Source of the DNA: Pseudomonadota bacterium
Lineage (GTDB): Bacteria > Pseudomonadota > Alphaproteobacteria > Sphingomonadales > Sphingomonadaceae
Length of the DNA stretch: 8,586 nucleotides
Assembly: GCA_023392555.1 (NCBI GenBank)
Contig: JAEVYW010000189.1
Span: 1 to 8,586 of the forward strand
Direction of reading: 5' to 3'
Shown: positions 1 through 6,460 of the stretch, in pieces
How the letters are laid out: the number at the start of each line of letters is the position of its first letter
Numbering within the stretch: position 1 is the stretch's first letter
Notes under the pieces: model-generated
The model's input: only the letters and a program-made list of their open reading frames with translations
Databases searched by the model: none
Told to the model about the DNA's origin: nothing
Made by a program: the position numbers and the translations under genes

Positions 1-351
1 ATCGGGTTCCTGTTTCCGCTGTTCAGCGGGATCGCATTGCGGGCGCGTGGGCGGAACGCAGGCTTTCACAAGAGGATGATGATCCTGGCGACGGCGATGG
101 CGATGCCGGCGGCGATCGACCGCATTACCTGGCTCCCGACGACGCTTCCCGGGAGCGCGATCGCTACCGATCTGTACACGCTAGCGATCGTATCGCCGAT
201 GTTCGTCTGGGACGTGATCCGCAATCGCGGAGTGCACAAGGCCTATTGGGTGTGGCTGGCGGTGAACATTCCGTTCGCCATCGCTGTGCACGGGCTGTGG
301 GACACGCCGTGGTGGCATGCCACTGTGCCGCATCTGATGGGCGTCGCTTAG
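1..351 (+). CDS. Multi-pass membrane protein, C-terminal part (5' end outside window)
   Basis: The reading frame is open from base 1 and ends at TAG 349-351, giving the last 116 residues of a protein that begins upstream. A TTG at 37 could serve as a start, but the open frame continues to the edge and the residues before it (IGFLFPLFSGIA) are already membrane-like, so truncation by the window is more likely. Several hydrophobic segments are visible, at about residues 1-13, 27-42, 58-73 and 82-100 of the fragment. They are separated by short basic or polar loops, including an HKRMM motif followed by a helix, a layout I associate with small uncharacterised inner-membrane proteins of sphingomonads. 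No catalytic motif is recognised and no function is assigned. It converges on the downstream VOC gene with a single base between the stops, and no terminator is visible between them. It is probably host sequence rather than part of the phage-like cluster. Confidence 0.7.
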   Translation: MGFLFPLFSGIALRARGRNAGFHKRMMILATAMAMPAAIDRITWLPTTLPGSAIATDLYTLAIVSPMFVWDVIRNRGVHKAYWVWLAVNIPFAIAVHGLWDTPWWHATVPHLMGVA

Positions 352-352
352 G

Positions 353-694
353 CTAGAGCGGCCAGCCGATGCGGACGAGCGTTCCGCTGGGATCGCCGAT
401 CGCGAATTCGCGAAGGCCCCAGGGCTTGGGGTCTGCGCGTTGGCCGAACTCGGCGGCGAGCGCGTCGACGTCTTCGGAATAGAAATAGATGCCGTAGGCG
501 GTCCTCGTCGGGTCGACCCATTCGCGGTCGACGCCGGTGAGGTGGACGCTGGCGCCCTTTGCGTCGGCGAGGATGCGATAGCCTTCGGCGTCGTAGCGCG
601 AGACGAGGGCGAACCCGAGGCGTTCGTAGAAGGCCTGGCTTTCGTCGAGATCGACGGCGGGGACGATCGTCACTGCGCTGTGTTTGAAGTTCAT
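353..694 (-). CDS. VOC-family / glyoxalase-bleomycin resistance-like protein
   Basis: This 113-residue protein has the size of a single VOC (vicinal oxygen chelate) domain subunit. It has two beta-alpha-beta-beta-beta halves: residues 1-53, with the typical DLDESQAFYERLGF helix-strand turn, and residues 64-113, ending in a REFAIGDPSGTLVRIG strand pair. That ending is characteristic of bleomycin-resistance-type VOC proteins (family pattern: REF, DP.G). His5 and His51 lie in strands where VOC enzymes can hold metal ligands, but no complete metal site can be asserted. Such proteins are dimers that either bind drugs or catalyse glyoxalase/dioxygenase chemistry; the substrate here is unknown. The ATG at 694 is chosen because a GGGGAG ribosome site lies just upstream on the minus strand and the family starts there. 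A longer frame upstream to 748 encodes a non-VOC-like leader. The gene is divergent from the portal gene, with 53 bases between the two starts. Confidence 0.88.
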   Translation of the reverse strand: MNFKHSAVTIVPAVDLDESQAFYERLGFALVSRYDAEGYRILADAKGASVHLTGVDREWVDPTRTAYGIYFYSEDVDALAAEFGQRADPKPWGLREFAIGDPSGTLVRIGWPL

Positions 695-699
695 TGAGC

Positions 700-722
700 G
701 GCTCCCCTTCGCGGGGGCCTTT
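700..722 (+). terminator. Weak terminator-like hairpin upstream of portal
   Basis: A 7-bp GC-rich stem (700-706 with 713-719, one G-U pair) closes the loop CTTCGC and is followed by TTT on the + strand. The T-run is short, so termination would be weak. On the other strand the same bases form the 5' leader of the VOC mRNA. It could insulate the portal from readthrough coming from the left, or be a leader structure. I see no confident sigma-70 promoter in the 53-base divergent gap. Confidence 0.35.
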
Positions 723-747
723 AGCAGTTTACAGGGAGAAAAACCCA

Positions 748-1860
748 ATGCGGTTTTGGTTCGGCAGAAAGGCCGCGCCGGACGCGCGGGCGCTTGCGCC
801 GGCGTGGCTGAGTGCGCGCGATACGGATGGGTTTGTGCGGTCGTACGACGCCCAATTCGACGAGGTCTTTAAGCGCAATCCGGTGGGGCAGCGGGCGGTG
901 CGACTGGTCGCGGGGATGCTTGGGGCTCTGCCGATTTACGCGGTCGAGGGCGATGAGCGGGCGGCGGCGATCGTCGCATCGGACGGGTTGCTGGAGGGCA
1001 TTGCGGCGAACCTGCTTCTGCATGGGAATGCGTATCTGCAGTTGGTCACCGGCGACGATGGCGCGCCCGCGGAGCTTTGCGCGATGCGGCCGGAGCGGGT
1101 GAGCGTCGTTGCCGACGAGCGTGGGTGGCCGACGGCTTATCTGTATCGCGTTGGCGGGCGAGTGACGCGGACGGAGCGCTGGGATCCGCTGGGGCGCGCG
1201 CAGGTCGCGCATCTGAAGTCGCTTCATCCGCGCGACGACCATTATGGCATGGGATGCCTGGAGGCGGCTTGTGCCGCTGCTACGGTGCACAATGGCGCGG
1301 CGCGGTGGAACAAGGCGCTGCTCGACAATGCAGCGCGGCCGAGTGGGGCGCTGGTGTACGAGCCCGCGGATGGATCGGTGCTGTCGGCGGATCAGCATGC
1401 GCGGTTGCGCGATGAGCTGACGGCAGAGTTCTCGGGGCAGGGGAACGCGGGGCGGCCGCTTCTGCTCGAGGGCGGGCTGAAGTGGCAGGCGCTGAGCATG
1501 ACGCCGGCGGACATGGACTTCGTCGCTCTGAAGGAAGGGGCTGCGCGGGACATTGCGCTGGCGTTCGGGGTGCCGCCGGTGCTCGTCGGGCTCCCAGGCG
1601 ATGCGACTTACGCCAATGCTCGCGAGGCGGGGCGGGCGCTGTACCGGCAGACGATCCTGCCGATGGCGGCGCGTGTGCTGAACGGGCTGGGGCTGATGCT
1701 CAGCGACTGGCTGGGGCCGGTGCGGCTGGCGGTCGATACGGACCAGCTGAGCGAGCTTGCCGAGGACCGGTCGCGACTGTGGGAGCAGGTTGGAGCGGCC
1801 TCGTTCCTGAGCGATGCGGAGAAGCGCGAGATGCTTGGGTTCGCGGCGGAGCGGGCGTGA
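748..1860 (+). CDS. HK97-family phage portal protein (GTA g3 type)
   Basis: The portal forms the dodecameric ring at one capsid vertex through which DNA is packaged and to which the tail connector attaches. The 370-residue product has the normal length for HK97/GTA portals (about 380-400). Diagnostic stretches are the GNAYLQL strand (residues 93-99), HYGMGCLEAA (165-174), the helix NKALLDNAARPSGAL (188-202), LLLEGGLKWQALSM (238-251) with PADMDF (253-258), and AFGVPPVLVGLPGD followed by TYAN (272-290), which is the portal signature. The ATG at 748 is preferred over an upstream frame start at 694: GGGAG lies 9 bases upstream, and the product then begins with MRFWFGRK, typical of these portals. 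The next gene overlaps its stop by GTGA. In related clusters the terminase large subunit lies immediately before the portal; here the upstream gene is a divergent VOC gene. Glycine is encoded mostly by GGG, unlike in the fibre gene. Confidence 0.95.
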   Translation: MRFWFGRKAAPDARALAPAWLSARDTDGFVRSYDAQFDEVFKRNPVGQRAVRLVAGMLGALPIYAVEGDERAAAIVASDGLLEGIAANLLLHGNAYLQLVTGDDGAPAELCAMRPERVSVVADERGWPTAYLYRVGGRVTRTERWDPLGRAQVAHLKSLHPRDDHYGMGCLEAACAAATVHNGAARWNKALLDNAARPSGALVYEPADGSVLSADQHARLRDELTAEFSGQGNAGRPLLLEGGLKWQALSMTPADMDFVALKEGAARDIALAFGVPPVLVGLPGDATYANAREAGRALYRQTILPMAARVLNGLGLMLSDWLGPVRLAVDTDQLSELAEDRSRLWEQVGAASFLSDAEKREMLGFAAERA

Positions 1861-2168
1861 GCGGGGATGCGGTGCTGGCGAGCCTGATGGCGCAGGCCGA
1901 GGGGCGTGGGACGGAGCTGATCACGTTGCGCGCACTGGTCGAGGAGTCGAGCCAGGCGGGGGCGCGGCGGGCTTTGGCGCAGCTCGGCTTGGATGACGAG
2001 CGGGCTCGGCGAGACATGGACGAGCTGCGCGAGCTTCTGTCCGCCTGGCGCGATGCGAAGCGCAGTGCGGCCAAGGCGGTCGTAGCCTGGGCGGTGAGCG
2101 TTGTACTGGCGCTGTTGCTGATCGGGCTCGCGGTACGGCTTCGGCTCACCGAATTGGTGATGCGGTGA
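1857..2168 (+). CDS. Small membrane protein between portal and protease (g3.5 position, DUF6127-like)
   Basis: The 103-residue product has a soluble, mostly alpha-helical N-terminal part rich in Glu, Arg and Ala (residues 1-72, probably a coiled coil or amphipathic helices). One transmembrane helix follows (about 74-94, VVAWAVSVVLALLLIGLAVR), with a short basic tail. GTA clusters carry a small ORF between portal and protease (g3.5), and the sequence resembles what I remember of DUF6127 proteins in sphingomonad GTA-like clusters. The role is unknown; a membrane anchor or an assembly factor for the procapsid is only a guess. The GTG at 1857 is chosen because it overlaps the portal stop as GTGA and a GGAG lies 5 bases upstream at 1848-1851. 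The frame extends further upstream but only as an out-of-frame shadow inside the portal gene. Its own stop overlaps the protease start, again as GTGA, so the three genes are probably translationally coupled. Confidence 0.8.
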   Translation: MSGDAVLASLMAQAEGRGTELITLRALVEESSQAGARRALAQLGLDDERARRDMDELRELLSAWRDAKRSAAKAVVAWAVSVVLALLLIGLAVRLRLTELVMR

Positions 2169-2551
2169 GCGTGCGGTTCGCGGGTTATGCCGCCGTGTTC
2201 GACCGGGTGGACAGTGGCGGCGACATCGTTCGGCCGGGCGCGTTTGCTGAGGCGCTGAAGCGGGCGGTGGAGGTGCCGTTGCTTTGGCAGCACAAGCCTG
2301 GGCGAGTGCTCGGGCGGATCGAGCATCTGTCGGAGGACAAACGCGGGCTTCGCGTGATCGCGCGGGTCGAGGATACGAAGGCGGGGGCTTTGTTGTCGTG
2401 CGGGAAGCTCGACGGCTTGAGCTTCGGGTACCGGGTGCGAGAGGCACGGTCGGGAGCGCATCGGGAGTTGGTCGATCTCGATTTGGTCGAGGTGAGCTTG
2501 GTTGCGCAGCCGATGCAAAGGCTGGCGCGGGTGCATGCGGTGGAAGGTTAG
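2165..2551 (+). CDS. HK97-family prohead protease (peptidase U35, GTA g4 type)
   Basis: This serine protease would cleave the N-terminal scaffold-like (delta) segment from the major capsid protein during head maturation. The 128-residue product contains the family landmarks in order: FAGYAAVFDRVDSGGDIV (residues 5-22), PGAF (24-27), LLWQHKPGRVLG with the probable catalytic His43, GLSFGYRV with the probable nucleophile Ser86, and LVEVSLVAQPM (107-117), the conserved strand after the active site. It is short for the family, since HK97 and Rhodobacter GTA proteases are nearer 180-220 residues, but the catalytic core is complete. It starts with GTG at 2165, overlapping the upstream stop; the ribosome site is poor, so coupling is likely. 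Its end is followed at once by a dispersed palindrome and a terminator-like hairpin, which may explain or mark loss of a C-terminal extension. Confidence 0.93.
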   Translation: MSVRFAGYAAVFDRVDSGGDIVRPGAFAEALKRAVEVPLLWQHKPGRVLGRIEHLSEDKRGLRVIARVEDTKAGALLSCGKLDGLSFGYRVREARSGAHRELVDLDLVEVSLVAQPMQRLARVHAVEG

Positions 2552-2552
2552 A

Positions 2553-2580
2553 CTGGATCCCGGATCAAGTCCGGGATGAC
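2553..2580. repeat. REP-like dispersed palindrome (HPGLDPGS-type)
   Basis: An 8-bp perfect stem, ATCCCGGA (2557-2564) with TCCGGGAT (2570-2577), encloses the loop TCAAG, and it is flanked by TGG and GAC. The minus-strand translation reads HPGLDPGS. From memory this is a hallmark of short interspersed palindromes found in large numbers in intergenic regions of sphingomonads and other alphaproteobacteria. Only one copy is present in the window, so the repeat nature is established knowledge rather than seen here. It begins two bases after the protease stop. Confidence 0.75.
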
Positions 2581-2594
2581 GAGGTGAAGGTGAT

Positions 2595-2628
2595 AAGGGT
2601 CGCGGGTTTCCGCGGCCCTTTTTGTTTT
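2595..2628 (+). terminator. Intrinsic terminator-like hairpin upstream of capsid gene
   Basis: An 11-bp stem (2595-2605 with 2610-2620, one T-G wobble at 2600/2615) closes a GTTT tetraloop. The T-rich tract TTTTTGTTTT follows at 2619-2628. This is a near-canonical rho-independent terminator on the + strand, between protease and capsid. The capsid ribosome site follows 14 bases after the T tract. It implies that upstream transcription is attenuated here, or that a promoter for capsid lies nearby; I see no clear promoter. Confidence 0.75.
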
Positions 2629-2650
2629 GGGTTTTGTACGGGAGACGTGA

Positions 2651-3769
2651 ATGCTGGAATTCAAGGCGGATGCGCTCGAGCAGTCGTTCGATGCGTTTGA
2701 GGATGATGGCGTTGCGGCGCTGAAGGAGGAGCTGGAGCAGCTCAAGTCGAAGATCGCGGCGGGCGTGATTGCGGCTCAGCGGCCGGCGCTGGACGGGGTG
2801 AAGTCGGCTAGCTCGGCGAGCTTCGTCGACGGTTATCTGCGGCGCGGGATCGAGAGTGGGCTGGAGATGAAGGCGCTGGGTTCGAGCTCCGACGCGATCG
2901 GCGGTTATGCAGTGCCGGATGAGATCGACGCGGTGATCGACCGCACGCTGACGGCGATCTCGCCGATCCGTGCGATCGCAAACGTCGTGAAGGTCGGAAG
3001 CGCCGGTTATCGCAAGCTGGTGACGTCGGGCGGAACGCCGTCGGGCTGGGTCGGCTTCGAGGCTGCTCGTCCGGAGACGAACACGCCGAGCTTTACCGAG
3101 ATCGTGCCAGCGTCGGGCGAGCTCTACGCCAATCCGGCGGCATCGCAGCAGATGCTGGACGATGCGATGTTCGACGTCGAAGCCTGGCTTGCGAGCGAGA
3201 TTGCGGCCGAGTTCGCTCGCGCCGAGGGCATGGCGTTCGTGAAGGGCACAGGCGTCAACCAGCCGCTCGGTTTCCTGAGCTCGCCCAATGCGACGACCGC
3301 GGACGGCGTTCGCCCGATGGGCACGCTTCAGACGATCGGCACGGGCAATGCCGGCGCGTTCCCGGCGGCGAACCCGGCGGACAAGCTTGTCGACCTGGTG
3401 CAGTCGCTGCGTGCTCCGTACCGGCAGGGCGCTGCGTTCGTGATGAATTCGTCGACGCTTGCGAATATCCGCAAGTTCAAGACGACCGACGGCGCGTTCC
3501 TCTTCCAGCCGAGCCTTGCTGCAGGCCAGCCGGCGACGCTGCTTGGTTATCCGGTGGTCGAGGCCGAGGACATGCCGGACATTGCCGCGAATTCGCTTTC
3601 GGTCGCATTCGGAAACTTCAAGGCCGGCTATGTCATCGCCGAGAGAAACGCGACGACGATCCTGCGCGACCCGTTCACGCACAAGCCGTACGTGCACTTC
3701 TACGCAACCAAACGCGTCGGGGGCCAGGGCACGAACAGCGAAGCGATCAAGCTTCTGAAGTTCGCCTGA
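2651..3769 (+). CDS. Major capsid protein, HK97 fold (GTA g5 type)
   Basis: This 372-residue protein is the shell subunit. Residues about 15-45 form a charged, helical, coiled-coil-like segment (LKEELEQLKSKI) corresponding to the delta domain, which acts as internal scaffold and is removed by the protease. The shell domain begins near GGYAVPDEI (84-92), the usual start of the HK97 fold in this group, so cleavage probably falls around residues 70-80 (inference). Further family stretches are GWVGFEAARPETNTPSF, followed by the P-domain and spine-helix region with DVEAWLASEIAAEFARAEG, then KGTGVNQPLGFL, FVMNSSTLANIRKFK, LLGYPVVEAEDMPDI and a C-terminal RDPFTHKPYVHFYATKRVGG. The ATG at 2651 has GGGAG 7 bases upstream. 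The gene stands alone between two hairpin-bearing gaps, suggesting its expression is set separately, as expected for the most abundant head protein. Confidence 0.96.
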   Translation: MLEFKADALEQSFDAFEDDGVAALKEELEQLKSKIAAGVIAAQRPALDGVKSASSASFVDGYLRRGIESGLEMKALGSSSDAIGGYAVPDEIDAVIDRTLTAISPIRAIANVVKVGSAGYRKLVTSGGTPSGWVGFEAARPETNTPSFTEIVPASGELYANPAASQQMLDDAMFDVEAWLASEIAAEFARAEGMAFVKGTGVNQPLGFLSSPNATTADGVRPMGTLQTIGTGNAGAFPAANPADKLVDLVQSLRAPYRQGAAFVMNSSTLANIRKFKTTDGAFLFQPSLAAGQPATLLGYPVVEAEDMPDIAANSLSVAFGNFKAGYVIAERNATTILRDPFTHKPYVHFYATKRVGGQGTNSEAIKLLKFA

Positions 3770-3777
3770 CGGCGGTT

Positions 3778-3810
3778 GGGGCGGGGACGGAAAGTCTCCG
3801 CCCCTTTCAT
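3778..3810 (+). terminator. Terminator-like hairpin between capsid and fibre genes
   Basis: An 11-bp GC-rich stem (3778-3788 with 3794-3804, one G-U pair) closes the loop GGAAA and is followed by TTTCATT. The stem is strong but the T tract is interrupted, so this could be a partial terminator, an attenuator or an mRNA 3'-end stabiliser for the capsid message. It begins 8 bases after the capsid stop. Confidence 0.55.
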
Positions 3811-3841
3811 TCCGACAATTCAATTCTTCGCAGGAGCCTTC

Positions 3842-6460
3842 ATGGCGGATGCCTTCACGCCGAGGTTCGTCGACCTTGTGCGCAACATCATCACGACGAC
3901 GGGCACCGGCAATTTTACGCTGGGATCGTCCGTCAGCGGGTTCAACAGCTTTGCCGATACGATCAAGCCGGGCGAGACTTTCTATTACTCGGTGATCGGC
4001 GTGGACCGGCCGACGGAGCGCGAGGTCGGACGCGGCACGATGATGCCCAACGGCACCATCAAGCGCGAGGCGCTGGCCGGTGAAACGCTGACCGATTTCA
4101 CCGCCGGCACCAAGACGATTGCGCTCGTCGCTGCAGCCGAATGGTTCGAGCAAATTCAGTCACGCGGAGGGAGCAGCGCAGGCGGTGCAACGACTGCCGC
4201 TACGCGTGCGGACTTGAGCGCACTGTCCCCGGCGCTCGGCGCGGTGTTCCTGCGTGAAGCGGAACGCGACGGGCTGTTCGTCTATGACAGCGCAAATCTG
4301 GCGGGGAATGTTGCCGCCGATACGGCGCAGGCCCTCCACGTCGCTCCATCTTCCGATCCGACTGGAGCATCGGGCGCCTGGGTCCGGCGCTTCACCGGCG
4401 CGTTCGATCCGCGCTGGTTCGGGGTCAGGACGGGCTCCGATCCAGCCCTTCGCGGCGCCAACCGCGACGCACTTGTTGCGTTGCTTCGCTACCTGAAGAG
4501 CGTCGGAACCGTAAACGGCGGGCTGAGCGGCACCTCCAAGGTCCGATGGTCCAAAGGCGAATATTATTTTGCCAATCCTGTGGGCGATCATTTCAGCGTC
4601 AAGGCTGCGGTCATTTTCGAAGGCGATACGTCGGGTCTGGGCGGCGGGCCGTCAACGCGGCTGCACTTTGAGAAAGGCGGGTTCAGGGTCGAGCGCTGGG
4701 ACACGCTGAACGGTGCGGCCGACCCGGCCCCTTCGACGGGCGGCGATGGATCGACCTTTCGGGGTCTGTATCTGGTGAGCGACCAGCCACGCCCCGCCGC
4801 GGGCGTATACGCCGCGCAAGCTACCTCGGGCATCCTTGCCCTTGCGCGGGTCGTGATCGAGGACTGCTGGATCGAAGACTTCACGGCGGACGGGATTACG
4901 CTGCTCGGCGGCGCTTATTCCGGCGTAAATTACACAAACGTCAATTGCTCGGTCATTCGCAACACGACGTGCCTGTATAACGGACGGCACGGCGTCTATC
5001 TGGATGGCGGCGACGCGAACGCATGCGTGCTCGACGGCGTTCGTGCCGATCTGAACAACAATTGGGGAATCTGCGACAGCTCGTTCCTGGGCAACCATCA
5101 CTCCGGACATCATGCGATGTTCAACGGTGCCAGCGGGCTCGGTCACAAGACGGACGGGCTGACGTCGATCGTGACGCATCCAGCGACGTCGGGAACGATG
5201 TATTACGTCAGTCCAGGGAACGCGGCCGCAGCATCGACGACGCAGCCGGGCACCAATGCTTCCGTCTGGGTCGCACTTGCCGAAAACGCCGGCCTTTGCG
5301 CCGCGAACGCCAACGCTCCGGCCTGGGTCAGCGGCACGGAGTACAAGGAAGGCGGATCGTACTTCTATGACGGTATTGGCTCGGCGGTGTGGCTCAACAC
5401 CTATTCCGAGACCGCACAAGGCCAGCCATGGATGGGATCGTGCGGCAAGCTGGAAGGCGGAACCTGGGAATGCAACCCGAACAGCGGAGGGCAGGCCGAG
5501 ACGCTTGCCGGCGGTGTACATACCTTCAAGAAAGGGGTGCAGATCGAGGGCGACCTGGTCGCGTCCAAGGGCGGGCGGACGCATCAGTTCGGTCCGCGTA
5601 CCGGCGCGGCGGCCGACCAAGCGCTTTGGTTCAACACGACCAACTACGCGATCACACAGAACTTCTATCGCTGGTCGAACAATGGCCTGACGCAGGAGGT
5701 CATCGGGTCGTTTGCAGCCATCTATGGTTTCGGCCTGTACCTGGACGGCAAGAGCGGCGTGAAGTTCCGATGTGACGGCGCCGATATCGCCGGGGCCGTG
5801 CCGGCGGGCATCAACCTGGCTGTCGGCAAGGATCTGCAGTTCGACGGTACGACCGTGCCTTTGCGAAACACCGGCCCCGCCAAGCTGATCGGGAGGGGAT
5901 CGTCGGGCGCGGGCGTCGCGCAGGAGATCACTCTGGGCGCCGGGCTGACGATGGCCGGGACGACCTTGAGCGCGACGTCGACGGGGGGCTGGGCCGAGAC
6001 GACCTTGGCGGCCGATTTCGTCGCCCCCAACAGCACGGCCTTCGCCGACATTACCGATGGCACGAACGCCATGGTCTACACGCCGCCGCCGAACAGCAAT
6101 TACGAAATCCAGGCAGCGATCCTGATCGAAACCACCGCGGCGACCAATCTGCCCCGGATCGGCGTTCACGTCGATGCACAAGGGACGGGCGCGTTCGGCG
6201 CGATCCAGATCGATCAGACTGGAGCGACGGGTGCCACGCGCGTCACGTCGGATGGGACTTTCACGACGGCCGCGGTGGACGTGCAGATGGCGGCGGGAGG
6301 CGTCGCTGCGGCGAACACGCCGTATCTGACCTACGTCACCGTGCGCGGCAGATCGGGAGCGGTGCCGGCACCGGTCCGGCTTCAGCTCGCCTGCGAGACT
6401 GCTGCGGCGAACACCTGCCGCGTTCGGCAGGGCAGCCAGATGCGCGTGAAGGCCAGCTGA
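3842..6460 (+). CDS. Fibre/spike protein with beta-helix (pectate-lyase-like) domain
   Basis: This 872-residue modular protein is probably a host-binding or polysaccharide-degrading fibre. Residues 1-105 form an N-terminal domain (RFVDLVRNIITTTGTGNFTL, FYYSVIGVD, EREVGRGTM, KTIALVAAAEW) that I associate with virion attachment in sphingomonad phage/GTA-like fibres. Residues 124-195 carry the linker seen before pectate-lyase-fold domains (LREAERDGLFVYD, APSSDPTGASGAWVRRF, RWFGV). Residues about 196-432 look like a right-handed beta-helix (VIEDCWIEDFTADGITLLGG, RHGVYLDGG, LDGVRADLNNNWGI). At 494-530 there is a carbohydrate-binding-like W/Y/G pattern. Residues 680-712 carry the common fibre motif KLIGRGSSGAG, EITLGAGL, AGTTLSAT, and 717-872 form a beta-rich C-terminal domain. 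The ATG at 3842 follows CAGGAG at 3831-3836. No clear catalytic acid set is identified. The location between capsid and adaptor makes a head spike possible as well as a tail fibre. Confidence 0.85.
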   Translation: MADAFTPRFVDLVRNIITTTGTGNFTLGSSVSGFNSFADTIKPGETFYYSVIGVDRPTEREVGRGTMMPNGTIKREALAGETLTDFTAGTKTIALVAAAEWFEQIQSRGGSSAGGATTAATRADLSALSPALGAVFLREAERDGLFVYDSANLAGNVAADTAQALHVAPSSDPTGASGAWVRRFTGAFDPRWFGVRTGSDPALRGANRDALVALLRYLKSVGTVNGGLSGTSKVRWSKGEYYFANPVGDHFSVKAAVIFEGDTSGLGGGPSTRLHFEKGGFRVERWDTLNGAADPAPSTGGDGSTFRGLYLVSDQPRPAAGVYAAQATSGILALARVVIEDCWIEDFTADGITLLGGAYSGVNYTNVNCSVIRNTTCLYNGRHGVYLDGGDANACVLDGVRADLNNNWGICDSSFLGNHHSGHHAMFNGASGLGHKTDGLTSIVTHPATSGTMYYVSPGNAAAASTTQPGTNASVWVALAENAGLCAANANAPAWVSGTEYKEGGSYFYDGIGSAVWLNTYSETAQGQPWMGSCGKLEGGTWECNPNSGGQAETLAGGVHTFKKGVQIEGDLVASKGGRTHQFGPRTGAAADQALWFNTTNYAITQNFYRWSNNGLTQEVIGSFAAIYGFGLYLDGKSGVKFRCDGADIAGAVPAGINLAVGKDLQFDGTTVPLRNTGPAKLIGRGSSGAGVAQEITLGAGLTMAGTTLSATSTGGWAETTLAADFVAPNSTAFADITDGTNAMVYTPPPNSNYEIQAAILIETTAATNLPRIGVHVDAQGTGAFGAIQIDQTGATGATRVTSDGTFTTAAVDVQMAAGGVAAANTPYLTYVTVRGRSGAVPAPVRLQLACETAAANTCRVRQGSQMRVKAS

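Noticed and set aside
694..747. Upstream extension of the portal frame (18 extra residues)
   Set aside because: The extension lies over the hairpin and includes the portal's own ribosome site; the ATG at 748 gives the usual MRFWFGRK start with GGGAG at proper spacing.
695..750. Phage attachment (att) site at the left edge of the cluster
   Set aside because: No direct repeat partner, tRNA end or integrase is visible in the window, so an att site cannot be supported.
2552..2650. A C-terminal protease fragment continuing in another frame after the stop (frameshift)
   Set aside because: The +1 frame across this gap reads through the palindrome and terminator as generic repeat-derived peptide (LDWIPDQVRDD) with no protease-like sequence, and no slippery site is seen.
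1700..4153. 817-residue open frame on the minus strand
   Set aside because: It is antisense to portal end, DUF6127-like, protease, capsid and fibre start, all of which have clear family motifs. Its translation is Arg/Pro-rich, low in hydrophobic patterning, and includes the repeat peptide HPGLDPGS. It is a high-GC shadow frame.
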